Assembly (NCBI RefSeq): GCF_004342005.1
Contig: NZ_SMBX01000001.1
Span: forward strand, 558,001 to 622,000
Length of the DNA stretch: 64,000 nucleotides
Origin: Paracandidimonas soli
GTDB taxonomy: Bacteria; Pseudomonadota; Gammaproteobacteria; Burkholderiales; Burkholderiaceae_B
Reading direction: 5' to 3'
This document shows, piece after piece, positions 41,743 to 50,889 of this stretch. A program made the position numbers and the translations under genes. Below the pieces are notes generated by a model that saw nothing but the letters and a program-made list of their open reading frames with translations, searched no databases and was not told where the DNA came from. Numbering within the stretch: the first letter of the stretch is position 1; the number at the start of each line of letters is the position of its first letter.

Positions 41743-42942
41743 TCAGCTGCGCCCGCGCGCGTCGATTGGCCAGATGTCCGTCAGCGTCTCGCCCCTGACG
41801 ACGTAAAGGTGGTCGAAGTGATGGACGGTCGGGTCGCAGTGCGATACCTGGAACTCCAACCCCGTGCCTATCCGGGGCGGGGCGCTGCCGGGGGCGAGGA
41901 TCAGATGGGCGTGTTCGTCGCCCATGAAGCGGAAGGATGCATTCTCCCAGGGCGCTGTCAGGCAGACGGGGGCCGGGCCGTTGAGGGCGAAGGATTTTGT
42001 TCCGCTGTCCAGGATAACGAAGCGCTCGTCGCCGTCCAGGTCGTCGCAGTTGACGCTGACGACGCTGGCGCGCAGGCGCAGCGACGTTTCGAATGGCGGT
42101 TCTCCCAGATCGATGCGCGCGTAGTCGGCATCCATGAAGACGTACGATCCCGCCTGGAGTTCCGTGAAAATACCTTGCTGCGCATCCAGCGCATGGGTGC
42201 CTGTGCCGCCGCCGGAGCAGATGGGCAGTTGTCCTGTGCTGGCCTGGATGTGGGCCAGCAGCCTGGACAGCGCGCTCATTTGTTCCGTCAGGACTGCCTT
42301 GCGCTGATCCAGGCCGGCGATATGCTGTATGGCGCCGCTGTAGGCCTGCACGCCGAGCAGCTTCAGCGCGGGAGAGTCCTGTATGGCGCGCACGACGGCG
42401 CCCGCCTGTTCTTCCGTGCGCACGCCGCTGCGATGGTAGCCGATGTCCAGGTCGATCAGTACGCCCGCCTGCAGGCCCGCCGCTTGCGCAAGCGTGCTCA
42501 GGCGCGACACGGGCTCGGGGTGGTCCAACACCAGCAGCGTGTCCGGGGCCTGCCGCAGCAGGCGCAGGTAGCGCTCCAGCTTGTCCTGCGTGACGATGGT
42601 GGACGTCAGCAGGATGCCTGTGATGCCGGCGTCGGCCATGGCTTCGGCTTCGTCCAGGGTGGCGCACGAGATGCCGACGGCGCCGGCGGCAAGCTGCAGG
42701 CGCGCGATCTGACTGCACTTATGGGTCTTGATGTGCGGCCTCAGCTTCAGGCCGGCCTGCCGGGTGAATTGCGCCATGCGCGCGATATTGCGGCCCAGCG
42801 CCTCTTCGTCGACCAGCAGCGAGGGCGTGGGCAATTGTTCGCGGCTGTCCGCGTCGCCCAGCAGGTGCGTGTAGGGCAACTGCAGGCCGGCGCTGTAGCG
42901 GCGTTTCCTGGCTGTCGTGTTGGCTGTGCTGGCTTGTGTCAT
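41743..42942 (-). CDS. D-threonine-aldolase / DSD1-family PLP lyase
   Basis: A 399-residue alanine-racemase-fold PLP enzyme. PLP Lys72 in RPHIKTHK; LIDLDIGYHRSGV; and a C-terminal metal site GDEHAHL plus HCDPTVHHFD, typical of D-threonine aldolase, D-threo-3-hydroxyaspartate dehydratase and beta-hydroxyaspartate aldolase. The reaction is probably C-C or C-O cleavage of a beta-hydroxy-D-amino acid; the exact substrate is unknown. It is the last gene of the heterocycle cluster, and its start overlaps the M20 stop by four bases (ATGA), so it should act on the pathway's final amino-acid-like product. Confidence 0.85.
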   Translation of the reverse strand: MTQASTANTTARKRRYSAGLQLPYTHLLGDADSREQLPTPSLLVDEEALGRNIARMAQFTRQAGLKLRPHIKTHKCSQIARLQLAAGAVGISCATLDEAEAMADAGITGILLTSTIVTQDKLERYLRLLRQAPDTLLVLDHPEPVSRLSTLAQAAGLQAGVLIDLDIGYHRSGVRTEEQAGAVVRAIQDSPALKLLGVQAYSGAIQHIAGLDQRKAVLTEQMSALSRLLAHIQASTGQLPICSGGGTGTHALDAQQGIFTELQAGSYVFMDADYARIDLGEPPFETSLRLRASVVSVNCDDLDGDERFVILDSGTKSFALNGPAPVCLTAPWENASFRFMGDEHAHLILAPGSAPPRIGTGLEFQVSHCDPTVHHFDHLYVVRGETLTDIWPIDARGRS

Positions 42943-44219
42943 GCGGACTCCGACTTCAATACATGCAGCAGTGCGGCGACGGTTGCCGCGTAGTCATCCA
43001 TTTCCATGCTTTCATCCGGGTTGTGGCTGCCGTTGGCATTGCGGATGAAGAACATGGCGGCGGGAATCCCGGCGGCGACGAAATCCTGGGCGTCGTGGCC
43101 TGCTCCGCTTGCCAGCTCCTGGAAGGGCGTGCCGCAGACCTGCAGGGCATCGCGCTGGCTCTGGATCAGGTGGGCGTCCATTTCGGCGGGCTGGCCCCGG
43201 GTCCACTTGGGAAATGAGAACGTCACGCCGCAGGCATCGGAAATCTCCTGCGCCAGCCGCAGCATGCGTTCCTGCACGAGATCCAGCGTGGAGACGCTGT
43301 GGCTGCGCGCCTCGAACGAAAAATCGACCCGGCCCGAGATGGTCGTGACGGCATGCGCCGCGGGATCGGTGTGCAGCTTGCCGAATGTCAGCACCAGGTC
43401 GTGCCCCTGCGCTTCCAGCTCTTCCCAGAAGGACTGCATCTGCGTTACCAGGCGGCAGCTTGCCGCGACGGCATCGCGGCGCAGGGCGAGCGGAACGACG
43501 CCCGCGTGCCCGTATTCGCCATGGCATGATGCCTGCGGGCATCGGACGTTGCCCCGTATGCCAGAGACGATGCCGACGGGAATGCCGGCTTGCAGCAGCA
43601 CCGGCCCTTGTTCGATGTGGGCCTCCACATAGCATTTGACGTTGCCGGGCGTCAGGAACGGATCGCCCGATGTCAGCCGGACGGGATCGACGCCCTGGCT
43701 GCGCATGCAGTCGTCCAGGCGCATGCCGTCATGGCTGCGATGCGCGGAAGTCAGCGCGTCGGGGGAAATCAGGCCAAGCGCCGCGCGGCTGCCCAGGTGC
43801 TGGGCGCCGAACCAGGCGTTTTCCTCTCCCCGGAACGCTACGACAGCCAGGTCGCGCGAAGGTCGGAAGCCCTCGGCCGCCAGGCTTTCCAGCACGGCCA
43901 TGCCGGCAAGAATGCCTGCCAGGCCGTCGTAGTTTCCGCCTTGCGGCACGGAGTCCGCGTGCGAACCGGTCAGGACGATAGGCAGGCTGCGGTCCGCGCC
44001 CGGCAGCGTCATGTACAGATTGCCGGCCGGATCCGAGCCAGTTTGCAGGCCGATCTCCCCGGCGTGCTCTTCCAGCAGGGCCAGCATCCGGGTTTCGGAG
44101 TCGCCGTAGGCCATGCGGGTGACGCCGCGCGCGTCGGCGCTTTGCTGCGCGGCCTGCGCGAAGATGCGTTCGCTGCGCGCGATGGCCGCCGTCAGCGAGG
44201 CGGGGGGCGTGAATGTCAT
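42939..44219 (-). CDS. M20-family Zn-dependent amidohydrolase (allantoate / N-carbamoyl amino acid type)
   Basis: A 426-residue dinuclear zinc hydrolase of the AllC/HyuC group. Metal ligands: His87 (TGSHADSV), Asp98 (GGNYDG), Glu132/Glu133 (FRGEENAWFG), His201 (EAHIEQGP) and a C-terminal His in ANGSHNPDE. Such enzymes cleave N-carbamoyl or ureido groups (allantoate, N-carbamoyl-beta-alanine, N-carbamoyl-L-amino acids). Starts and stops overlap neighbours by 4 bases on both sides, so it is translated within one operon. Likely removes a carbamoyl group from a ring-opened intermediate. Confidence 0.9.
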   Translation of the reverse strand: MTFTPPASLTAAIARSERIFAQAAQQSADARGVTRMAYGDSETRMLALLEEHAGEIGLQTGSDPAGNLYMTLPGADRSLPIVLTGSHADSVPQGGNYDGLAGILAGMAVLESLAAEGFRPSRDLAVVAFRGEENAWFGAQHLGSRAALGLISPDALTSAHRSHDGMRLDDCMRSQGVDPVRLTSGDPFLTPGNVKCYVEAHIEQGPVLLQAGIPVGIVSGIRGNVRCPQASCHGEYGHAGVVPLALRRDAVAASCRLVTQMQSFWEELEAQGHDLVLTFGKLHTDPAAHAVTTISGRVDFSFEARSHSVSTLDLVQERMLRLAQEISDACGVTFSFPKWTRGQPAEMDAHLIQSQRDALQVCGTPFQELASGAGHDAQDFVAAGIPAAMFFIRNANGSHNPDESMEMDDYAATVAALLHVLKSESA

Positions 44220-45118
44220 GAGGCGAACTCCGGCGGCGTGGATTGCTGCGAGAACCAGTCGGCGATCTGGCTGCCGGCCATGAAGATCGTGTCGTCACGG
44301 GCGAGCAGCGTGTCGATGATCGCCTCCAGGAACGGCACCCTGTGCGGTACGCCGCTCAGGTGCGGATGCATGGCCAGCGTGAGCACCTTGGGCTGGCCGG
44401 TGGAGGCGATTTCTCGTTCGAAGCACTGGATGGTCTGCTGCACGCGCAACGACATTTCCGCGGAGGAGTGCTTCTCTATGGCATAGACCACGCTGTCGTT
44501 CAGGTCCAGGCCGTAGGGCAGGGAAATCATGGGGCCGTGCTTCGTGCGCAGCCAGCTGGGGATGTCGTCCACGACCCACTGCGTCACATAGCGGATGCCG
44601 TTTTCCCTCAGGTGATCCAGCGTGTCGTAGGTTTCCGACCAGCCGGGACTCATCCAGCCTTGCGGTGCGACACCCGTGAATTCCCGCAGCTTGTCCAGGG
44701 CGCCGCGAATCTGGGTGGACTCGTCGCTGCTAGTCTCCCCCTGGGACTTCTGGTGGATGCCGTGACCGATGAATTCCCAGCCAGCGTCGCGCACGCTGGC
44801 CGCGAGCGAGGGATAGACATCGATCACGCTGGCATTGATGCTGGCGCTGACGGGCAGCCTGCGGCTGCCGAACAGTTCGAGCAGACGCGGCATGCCGCAA
44901 CGGTTGCCGTACTCCGACCAGCAGAAATTGGGCAGGTCGGGGACGTGGTATTTCCCGTGGGGAGGGATGACGATGCTGCGCGGCGTGGGCTGGTCGTAGG
45001 GCCAGTATTCGATGTTCACGACGATGTGCACGATCAGCGGCTTGCCCTGCGGCGCGGAAAGCCGTTCGCGTTCCGTCGACATCTGGTACGGCAGGCGGGG
45101 GTTGGAAGTCAGTTTCAT
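44216..45118 (-). CDS. Polysaccharide-deacetylase-fold hydrolase, PuuE allantoinase-like
   Basis: A 300-residue protein of the carbohydrate esterase 4 fold. Segments IVHIVVNIEYWPYDQP, SVIDVYPSLAASVRDAGWEF, IGHGIHQKSQGETSSDE, GWMSPGWSETYDTLDHLREN and LTLAMHPHLSGVPHRVPFLE match the PuuE-like group, whose members hydrolyse cyclic amides (allantoin) instead of sugars. The NodB metal Asp is replaced by Glu in VNIEYW, as in that group. No signal peptide, so it acts in the cytosol. Role inferred: ring opening of a cyclic amide made by the molybdenum hydroxylase or amidohydrolase. Confidence 0.85.
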   Translation of the reverse strand: MKLTSNPRLPYQMSTERERLSAPQGKPLIVHIVVNIEYWPYDQPTPRSIVIPPHGKYHVPDLPNFCWSEYGNRCGMPRLLELFGSRRLPVSASINASVIDVYPSLAASVRDAGWEFIGHGIHQKSQGETSSDESTQIRGALDKLREFTGVAPQGWMSPGWSETYDTLDHLRENGIRYVTQWVVDDIPSWLRTKHGPMISLPYGLDLNDSVVYAIEKHSSAEMSLRVQQTIQCFEREIASTGQPKVLTLAMHPHLSGVPHRVPFLEAIIDTLLARDDTIFMAGSQIADWFSQQSTPPEFAS

Positions 45119-46614
45119 GCGCGGCTCCGATAATGTTGGCAGAGGTGTTCCACTGTTTCCCTGGCTTTTTCGCGGCGCAGCTGGTCGACCTGCGTGCGCG
45201 CGGCTTCAGCGCAGGCGACGGCGGCGGCTCGGGCCTGGTCGATGTCCGCATCGGTGTGCCTGCCCTGCAGGTAGCGTATGCGTCCGTCGACCATGGTCAT
45301 GCGCACATCGTCTCCCCGGCTGCGCGACAGCATGGCTCGCAGCAAGGGCATGTCGTCGTCCAGCATGGGGGTGCGGGCGCGAGTCAGGTCGATGGCCACC
45401 AGGTCGGCGGCCAGGCCCGGTGAGATACGGCCTGTGTCGCCGCCCCATTGGGCGGCGTGCGCGCCATTGCTCGTCAGCATGGCCAGCAACTGTTCCACGC
45501 TAGCCGGCGGGGCGCCCTGCCAGTCGGGTTCCCGCGCCAGCTGGTCGGCCAGGCGGAGTTCGCTGAGCAGGTCTTCGTCGTCCTGCAGGGTGACGTTGTC
45601 GCTGCCGATGGCGACGGTCAGCCCGTGCTTCAGGAATCGCGCCAGCGGAGCGATGCCGTTGTGCATGCGCAGATTGCAGCCCGGATTGCGCACGATGCTC
45701 ACGCCCCGTTCCGCCAGCAGCGGCATGTCCTTTTCTTCGATCCAGACGCCGTGAGCGAGTATCGTGCGCGGGCCGAGCGCGCCGAGCGCGTCCAGGTGCT
45801 GGAATACCCCGCCGGGGTACAGATCCCGCGCCGCGCGGACCTGGGCCGGCGATTCCAGCGCATGCGTGTGGATGGCCAATGCGTGCTCGTTCGCGTCCCG
45901 GGCCAGCTGACGCCAGGCGTCATCGGAAACCCATTGCGGCCCGCCTGGGCCGTAGCACAGGCGGATGCGCGGATGATCGGCATAGTCGGCCAGCAGCCGA
46001 TGCATCAGTGCGATGGTGTCCTGCACGCTGCCCGCATAAGGCTTGGCGCCGGGGCGGCTGAGCCAGTCGCGCAGCGCCTGTGGCAGGCCGTGCAGGTGGC
46101 AGGCCTCGTGCGGCGGATAGACCAGGGCGCCCTGGTCCTGGTAGCCGACGCACATGGTCACGCGCAACCCCGCATCGTCGTAGGCCCTGAGCTGTTCCCG
46201 GACTTCGTGTTCGTAGTCTCCGGTACCGTAGGTGTAGTTCGCGTGAATGGCGCAGGTGACGCCGTTCGCCAGCATCTCGAGCGCGGCGAGATGGGTGATG
46301 GCATAGGGATCGAGAATACCTTTTCCCCGGCGGGATGCGATCCACGCTTCCAGGAAGGTATCGTGATAGCCAAGCTGGATCTGGCTCAGGCCGCGGCCGT
46401 GCTGGTGGGCGTTGACCATGCCGGCCATCAGCAGGCAGTCGGGCAGGTAGATGCGCTGTGCTTCGGGATGATCGTTCAGCAGTTGGGGAAGGGGGGCGAT
46501 GGCCGCGATCCGGTCCCGCCTGACCAGGACGCCATGCGCCTTTCGCGGTGTTCCGGCATCGGGTCCGGTCAGCAGCCATTCCGGGGCAAGCAGCAGCGAA
46601 GATGTGTTCGTCAT
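45115..46614 (-). CDS. Amidohydrolase-superfamily deaminase (cytosine deaminase / TRZ-ATZ type)
   Basis: A 499-residue metallo-hydrolase. Start at 46614 (MTNTSSLLL) gives an ATGA overlap with the GntR gene stop. Metal ligands: His70 and His72 (NAHQHGRG), a His in AIHTHALES, His in TILAHGVW, and Asp in VAIGSDNVT. Family members deaminate pyrimidines, purines, triazines or adenosine derivatives. The long C-terminal helix (residues about 450-499) is a normal feature. It likely deaminates or dechlorinates/hydrolyses the heterocycle after or before hydroxylation; substrate unknown. Confidence 0.87.
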   Translation of the reverse strand: MTNTSSLLLAPEWLLTGPDAGTPRKAHGVLVRRDRIAAIAPLPQLLNDHPEAQRIYLPDCLLMAGMVNAHQHGRGLSQIQLGYHDTFLEAWIASRRGKGILDPYAITHLAALEMLANGVTCAIHANYTYGTGDYEHEVREQLRAYDDAGLRVTMCVGYQDQGALVYPPHEACHLHGLPQALRDWLSRPGAKPYAGSVQDTIALMHRLLADYADHPRIRLCYGPGGPQWVSDDAWRQLARDANEHALAIHTHALESPAQVRAARDLYPGGVFQHLDALGALGPRTILAHGVWIEEKDMPLLAERGVSIVRNPGCNLRMHNGIAPLARFLKHGLTVAIGSDNVTLQDDEDLLSELRLADQLAREPDWQGAPPASVEQLLAMLTSNGAHAAQWGGDTGRISPGLAADLVAIDLTRARTPMLDDDMPLLRAMLSRSRGDDVRMTMVDGRIRYLQGRHTDADIDQARAAAVACAEAARTQVDQLRREKARETVEHLCQHYRSRA

Positions 46615-47375
46615 GGTTGGTCTTCCCGTAGGGCGGATAGGGGAGGCAGGCACGCGGACTGCTGCTCGTACAGCACCAGGATCACCTGCCTGATATGCGC
46701 GACGTGCTGCTCCACCAGCCGTACCGCCTGGCTGGCGTCGCGCCGGCGGCAGGCGGCCACGATGGCGCGATGCTCTTCGTTGGCGCTGTTGTTGTGTCCG
46801 GACAGGGAAAGCTGCATGAAGGACATGCGCTGTATGTGTCCCTGCAGCATGGCGAGGATCTGCATCGACAGCGCCCTTCCCGATGGAGCGTACAGCGTCT
46901 GGTGGAAGATGGCGTTCAGTTCGCTGAAGCGCCAGGCATTGGTTTCACCGTCCATCTGCGCGACCAGCGCTTCCAGCTTGTCCAGCGTGGCGTCGTCCAT
47001 ATGGGCGGTCGCGTCGCGCATCAGGTCCGGCTCCAGCATTTCGCGCAGGTAGAACGCTTCGCGCAGCTGCGCCAGCGTCAGTTCTTTCACGATGGCGCCG
47101 CGATGCTGGTGCAGTTCCACGAAGCCATTGGCTTGCAGCGTGCGCAAGGCCTCGCGAATGGGGATCTTGCTGATCCCCATCGCGTGGGCCAGATCGTCCT
47201 GGCGCAATGCGCGTCCCGGAGCGTAGATGCCCCGGATGATAGCCTCCTGCAGGATGGAGACTACATCGTCGACGGACAGCTTGCCGTTGGCCTGCTGCAG
47301 GCGGCTGTCGACGAGCTGCGCGATCGGGGATGGCGCGGTTTCAGGCAGCGGGGGTATGAGTCGCATGGGATGCAT
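46611..47375 (-). CDS. GntR-family regulator with FCD domain (FadR subgroup)
   Basis: A 254-residue repressor. Winged HTH at residues about 33-100 (DDVVSILQEAIIRGIYAPGR, MGISKIPIREALRTLQANGF) and an all-helical FCD ligand domain at about 110-235 (YLREMLEPDLMRD, NAIFHQTLYAPSGR, NEEHRAIVAACRRRDA). It overlaps the upstream ABC ATPase gene by 35 bases and the downstream amidohydrolase by four, i.e. it is embedded mid-operon. The tandem GTATACGGA repeats before the first gene (55181-55225) are its probable operator, recalling the direct-repeat site of NanR, a relative. Confidence 0.9.
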   Translation of the reverse strand: MHPMRLIPPLPETAPSPIAQLVDSRLQQANGKLSVDDVVSILQEAIIRGIYAPGRALRQDDLAHAMGISKIPIREALRTLQANGFVELHQHRGAIVKELTLAQLREAFYLREMLEPDLMRDATAHMDDATLDKLEALVAQMDGETNAWRFSELNAIFHQTLYAPSGRALSMQILAMLQGHIQRMSFMQLSLSGHNNSANEEHRAIVAACRRRDASQAVRLVEQHVAHIRQVILVLYEQQSACLPPLSALREDQP

Positions 47376-48171
47376 GGATCTTCTCCCGGATGAAGGCGCA
47401 GATCTCGTTGAACAGCGGCTCCTCCTGTATGCCCGCGTGCCTGGGGCGCGGATAGGGAACCCGTATGTCGCAAATGATCTGCGAGGGGCGGGCGGTCATC
47501 ACCAGTACGCGATCCGAAAGAAACACCGCTTCACGGATACTGTGCGTGATGAAGATGGCGGTCTTGCGCACCTCGTCCCAGAGCCTTGCCAGCGCAAGGT
47601 TCATGTCGTCGCGTGTGATGGCGTCCAGGGCCGAGAACGGCTCGTCCATCATCAGCAGTTGCGGATCGTTGATCAGTCCGCGGCAGATCGCGACGCGCTG
47701 GCGCATGCCGCCGGACAGTTCGGCCGGCCGCTTGTCGCGGAAGTCGTACAGGCCTGTAAGTTTCAGCAGCCGCTCCGCTTCCGGCAGGTATTGCTTCACA
47801 TCGCGCTTCTGCGTATGGATAGGGAACAGCACGTTTTCCATGACCGTTTTCCAGGGCAGCAGCGTGGCGTCCTGGAAAACGTAGCCGAAGTCGCGGTGCG
47901 GCGCCTCGATGACTTTGCCGTTCAGCAGGATGTTGCCGGTGCTGGGTGTGTCCAGGCCACCGATCATCGACATGAGCGTGCTTTTCCCGCAGCCGCTGGG
48001 GCCAACCAGGGTGACGAAGTCTCCTTCGTCGATATCGAAGTCGGCGTGCTCGACGGCGTGCACGTCGCCGTTCCGGGTCTGGTAGATCTTGCGCACGGAC
48101 TGCACCGAAAGATAGCTGCCGGTGCGGTTTTCAGAGGTGCTGCGGGTCTGCAGCCATGGATGGTCTGTCAT
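47341..48171 (-). CDS. ABC transporter ATP-binding protein (SsuB/TauB/ThiZ-like)
   Basis: A 276-residue ATPase. Walker A GPSGCGKST, Q-loop YVFQDATLLPW, signature LSGGMRQRVAI, Walker B LLMMDEPFSALD, H-loop ITHSIREAV. The group includes ATPases of taurine, sulfonate, nitrate and thiamine-pyrimidine importers. Works with the fused permease (48208) and the NMT1/THI5-type receptor (54000). 36 bases separate it from the permease stop. Confidence 0.94.
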   Translation of the reverse strand: MTDHPWLQTRSTSENRTGSYLSVQSVRKIYQTRNGDVHAVEHADFDIDEGDFVTLVGPSGCGKSTLMSMIGGLDTPSTGNILLNGKVIEAPHRDFGYVFQDATLLPWKTVMENVLFPIHTQKRDVKQYLPEAERLLKLTGLYDFRDKRPAELSGGMRQRVAICRGLINDPQLLMMDEPFSALDAITRDDMNLALARLWDEVRKTAIFITHSIREAVFLSDRVLVMTARPSQIICDIRVPYPRPRHAGIQEEPLFNEICAFIREKIHASHATHTPAA

Positions 48172-48207
48172 AGGTTGCCTAATTTCTTTTGCGGGTGCGT
48201 TGAGTCT

Positions 48208-49524
48208 TCAGGCGCCGAACTTGGCGCGCGCCACTTTTTCCAGGATGACGACCAGGCCGTAGAAGGCCAGGCCGAAAATGCAGAGCACGGTGATCGAAGC
48301 CAGGATCAGCGCGGTATCCGCCTGCGCTGATGCGAACAGGATCAGGTAGCCCAGCCCTTCCTGGGAGGTAATGAATTCGCCGACGATCACGCCGATGATG
48401 GCGAAGGTCGTGGCGATCTTCATGCCGCTGAAGATGTACGGGATGGCATGCGGAAAGCGTACGGACACGAAGGTCTGCCACGAGGATGCCGTCAGCGCGC
48501 GGCACAGGCGCAGCAGCGACTTGTCTACGTTGTCCAGGCCCGCGAGCGCCGCGATTACGATGGGGAAGAAGCTGATGAATACCGAGAAGGTCAGGCGGGA
48601 CTCATAGCCGATGCCGAGCCACACGATGAACAGCGGCGCGAGCGCGATCTTGGGGATCAGCTGGAAGAAGACGACGTTCGGATACAGCATGCTGCGCATC
48701 AGGCGCGATGCGCTGAGCAGGGCCGCCAATGCCACGCCGAGGAAGGTCGCGATGATGAATCCGACCACGCTTTCCCATACGGTGGGGTAGGCGTGGTGCA
48801 GCAGCAGCGGCATGGTTTCCATCATCCTGTCCCATACCGCGCTGGGCGCCGGCAGCAGGACGGGCGATATCTGGAAATAGCGCGTGACGCCTTCCCATAT
48901 CAGCAGGCACAGCAGGGCGAATGCCACCGGCAGAACGATGTCTCCCGACATGAGCTGGCGCAGCCGCTGGCCGAGCACCGGCAGCAGCAGGGACATCGGG
49001 TTCAGCGCGGGCGCATCCGGGATGGCCGCGGCGGATGCGGGGGCGGCTGTTCCGGCGCCTTCGGATGCCTCATGCTTCGGCTCGAGCGCCGCCTGCAGGC
49101 GGCTGGCGAATACGCCGGTCAGCTGCGCGGCGATGTCCTGCACGATCTGCCCTTTCGAGAACTGGGCCAGCATGCCGCTCAATGCGATCTGGGCGTTGAT
49201 GATCATGCGCGATCCCTCGCTTTCCGGGACGACGCGGTACTGCATCTTCATCTGCGCGCGCGAGCTGCTTTTGGGGTCCACTCCCTTGCCGTCCAGGCTG
49301 GCCTGCATGGACTCGTCGTCGCGGGTGATGGTTGCCTGACCGTCGAAGCCGACGGAGATGGGGCCCAGGCGCATGGACAACCTTCCCTTGGCGGAAGTGC
49401 CGTCCTCGTTCGTTTCCAGTACCTCCGCGCCGGGCAGGCAGCTGGCGACCAGTCGGATGTCTTTCAATGCCGTCCAGACGTCGGCGGGCTTGGCAGTCAG
49501 AGAGAATTCTTGACTAATTTCCAT
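48208..49524 (-). CDS. Fusion of a CoxG-like SRPBCC domain with an ABC transporter permease
   Basis: A 438-residue protein with two parts that are normally separate. Residues 1-140 are a CoxG / carbon-monoxide-dehydrogenase-subunit-G-like SRPBCC domain (MEISQEFSLTAKPADVWTAL, SCLPGAEVLE, LSMRLGPISVGFDGQATI, FSKGQIVQDIAAQLTGVFA). A low-complexity Ala/Pro linker (about 155-180) follows, then a complete ABC importer permease with about six helices (about 195-430) and the EAA-like loop LTASSWQTFVSVRFPHAIPY. The start at 49524 has CAGGAAACACCCC upstream and overlaps the 2Fe-2S gene by 11 bases. CoxG recruits the AAA+ ATPase of molybdenum-hydroxylase maturation to the membrane, so the fusion would tie transporter and hydroxylase together. 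No internal stop or frameshift is seen. Confidence 0.85.
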   Translation of the reverse strand: MEISQEFSLTAKPADVWTALKDIRLVASCLPGAEVLETNEDGTSAKGRLSMRLGPISVGFDGQATITRDDESMQASLDGKGVDPKSSSRAQMKMQYRVVPESEGSRMIINAQIALSGMLAQFSKGQIVQDIAAQLTGVFASRLQAALEPKHEASEGAGTAAPASAAAIPDAPALNPMSLLLPVLGQRLRQLMSGDIVLPVAFALLCLLIWEGVTRYFQISPVLLPAPSAVWDRMMETMPLLLHHAYPTVWESVVGFIIATFLGVALAALLSASRLMRSMLYPNVVFFQLIPKIALAPLFIVWLGIGYESRLTFSVFISFFPIVIAALAGLDNVDKSLLRLCRALTASSWQTFVSVRFPHAIPYIFSGMKIATTFAIIGVIVGEFITSQEGLGYLILFASAQADTALILASITVLCIFGLAFYGLVVILEKVARAKFGA

Positions 49525-50020
49525 GGGGTGTTTCCTGGGCTGAAATTGTAGATTCGGAAGCGAGTGTGTCGGCTGCCTTGCAGACGGCGCGCACGATGCC
49601 GGCATATCCGGTGCAGCGGCAAATGTTGGAGGAGAATGCGTGCCGTATGCCTTCCGGCGTGATGTCGGCCTTGCGGCGCAGGTGGTCGTGCGCGGTGATC
49701 AGCATGCCGGGAGTACAGTAGCCGCACTGCAGGCCGTGCTCGGTGTGGAAGCCCCGGCACAGCGCATCCATGACAGGATCGTCCCGCAGGCCTTCCAGCG
49801 TCGTGATCTGAGCGCCGTCGCATTCCACGGCCAGCGCGATGCAGGCGCGCGCCGTCTGCCCGTTGAGCAGAATGGTGCAGGCGCCGCAGACGCCGTGTTC
49901 GCAGCCCAGGTGCACGCTTTTGGCGCCGATGCGCTCGCGCAGGAAGTCGGCCAGCAGCATGCGCGGTTCCACGGATGCCGTGATCTGCCGGCCGTTGATG
50001 GTGAGGGTGATCTCGTTCAT
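49514..50020 (-). CDS. Molybdenum hydroxylase 2Fe-2S subunit (CoxS-like)
   Basis: A 168-residue electron-transfer subunit. Start at 50020 (MNEITLT) makes an ATGA overlap with the FAD subunit. Plant-type 2Fe-2S cluster in CEHGVCGACTILLNGQTARAC, second cluster in CGYCTPGML and CRCTGYAGI. Forms the small subunit of an XDH/CODH-type (LMS) hydroxylase with the products at 50017 and 50886. Confidence 0.96.
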   Translation of the reverse strand: MNEITLTINGRQITASVEPRMLLADFLRERIGAKSVHLGCEHGVCGACTILLNGQTARACIALAVECDGAQITTLEGLRDDPVMDALCRGFHTEHGLQCGYCTPGMLITAHDHLRRKADITPEGIRHAFSSNICRCTGYAGIVRAVCKAADTLASESTISAQETPHGN

Positions 50021-50889
50021 GAGGATTGCTCCAGAGTGGATGCCTTGCCGGCCAGCGCCTGCCGGGCCGCGCGCAGCACGCAATTCGTCCAGCTGTGCTG
50101 CTCCCACGGTTCGCCCGCGCGGGACGCCTGCGCCAGGTCGGATGCAATGGCTTGCGACAGCTCGGCTTTCAACTGGTCCGTCCAGCCGCCGGCCCGCGCC
50201 AGGATGCCGGCCGTGGTTTCGAGCAATACCGGCGCGCGGTTGCCGCCGCCGAGGACGGCGCGGCTGACATTGCGCTCCGTATCCCGCAATACGCCCGCCA
50301 GGCTGCTGGCGTATTCACCGGGCTTCTGCATGATCTTGTAGTAGCCCCAGTCGCACGAGGAAGAAACGCGCGGCACCTCGACCGCCACCAGCAGTTCATT
50401 CTCCGGGTTCAGCGCGGTCTGGTAGGGGCTCTGCACGAAGTCGCGCATCGGAATGCGGCGTGAGCCGTCCGGCCCCTGCGCGATGATGGTGGCGCCGGCC
50501 GTCAGCATGGCCGTGACCCAGTCGGTCGAAGCATCCGCCAGGGACAGGGCGCCGCCCACGGTGCCGCGATTGCGCACGGCGCGGTAGGCGATGCCGGAGG
50601 CGACATGGCGCAGCAGTCCGCCGCAGGCGTCCGGCACGGCTCCGTCCTCGAACTGGGCGTGCGTGAGCGCCGCGCCGTAGCGTATGTGGTCAGGGCTTTC
50701 CTCCACGCGATGCAGGCTGTCTATCTTCTTGATGTCCACCAGGTGGCTGACAGGCATGATCCTCAGATTCAGCATCGGAACCAGGGACTGGCCTCCGGCC
50801 AGCAGCCGCGCGCCGGGGAAGGCGACCATCGTGTTGATCGCGTCTTCGATGGACTCGGCGCGATAGTATTCGACGGGCATCGGCTTCAT
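50017..50889 (-). CDS. Molybdenum hydroxylase FAD subunit (CoxM-like)
   Basis: A 290-residue flavoprotein. FAD motifs: ARLLAGGQSLVPMLNLRI (N-terminal) and RNRGTVGGALSLADASTDW; CO-dehydrogenase flavoprotein C-terminal domain from about 175 (GYYKIMQKPGEYA). Passes electrons from the Fe-S subunit to the acceptor. Overlaps both neighbouring genes by four bases. Confidence 0.95.
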   Translation of the reverse strand: MKPMPVEYYRAESIEDAINTMVAFPGARLLAGGQSLVPMLNLRIMPVSHLVDIKKIDSLHRVEESPDHIRYGAALTHAQFEDGAVPDACGGLLRHVASGIAYRAVRNRGTVGGALSLADASTDWVTAMLTAGATIIAQGPDGSRRIPMRDFVQSPYQTALNPENELLVAVEVPRVSSSCDWGYYKIMQKPGEYASSLAGVLRDTERNVSRAVLGGGNRAPVLLETTAGILARAGGWTDQLKAELSQAIASDLAQASRAGEPWEQHSWTNCVLRAARQALAGKASTLEQSS

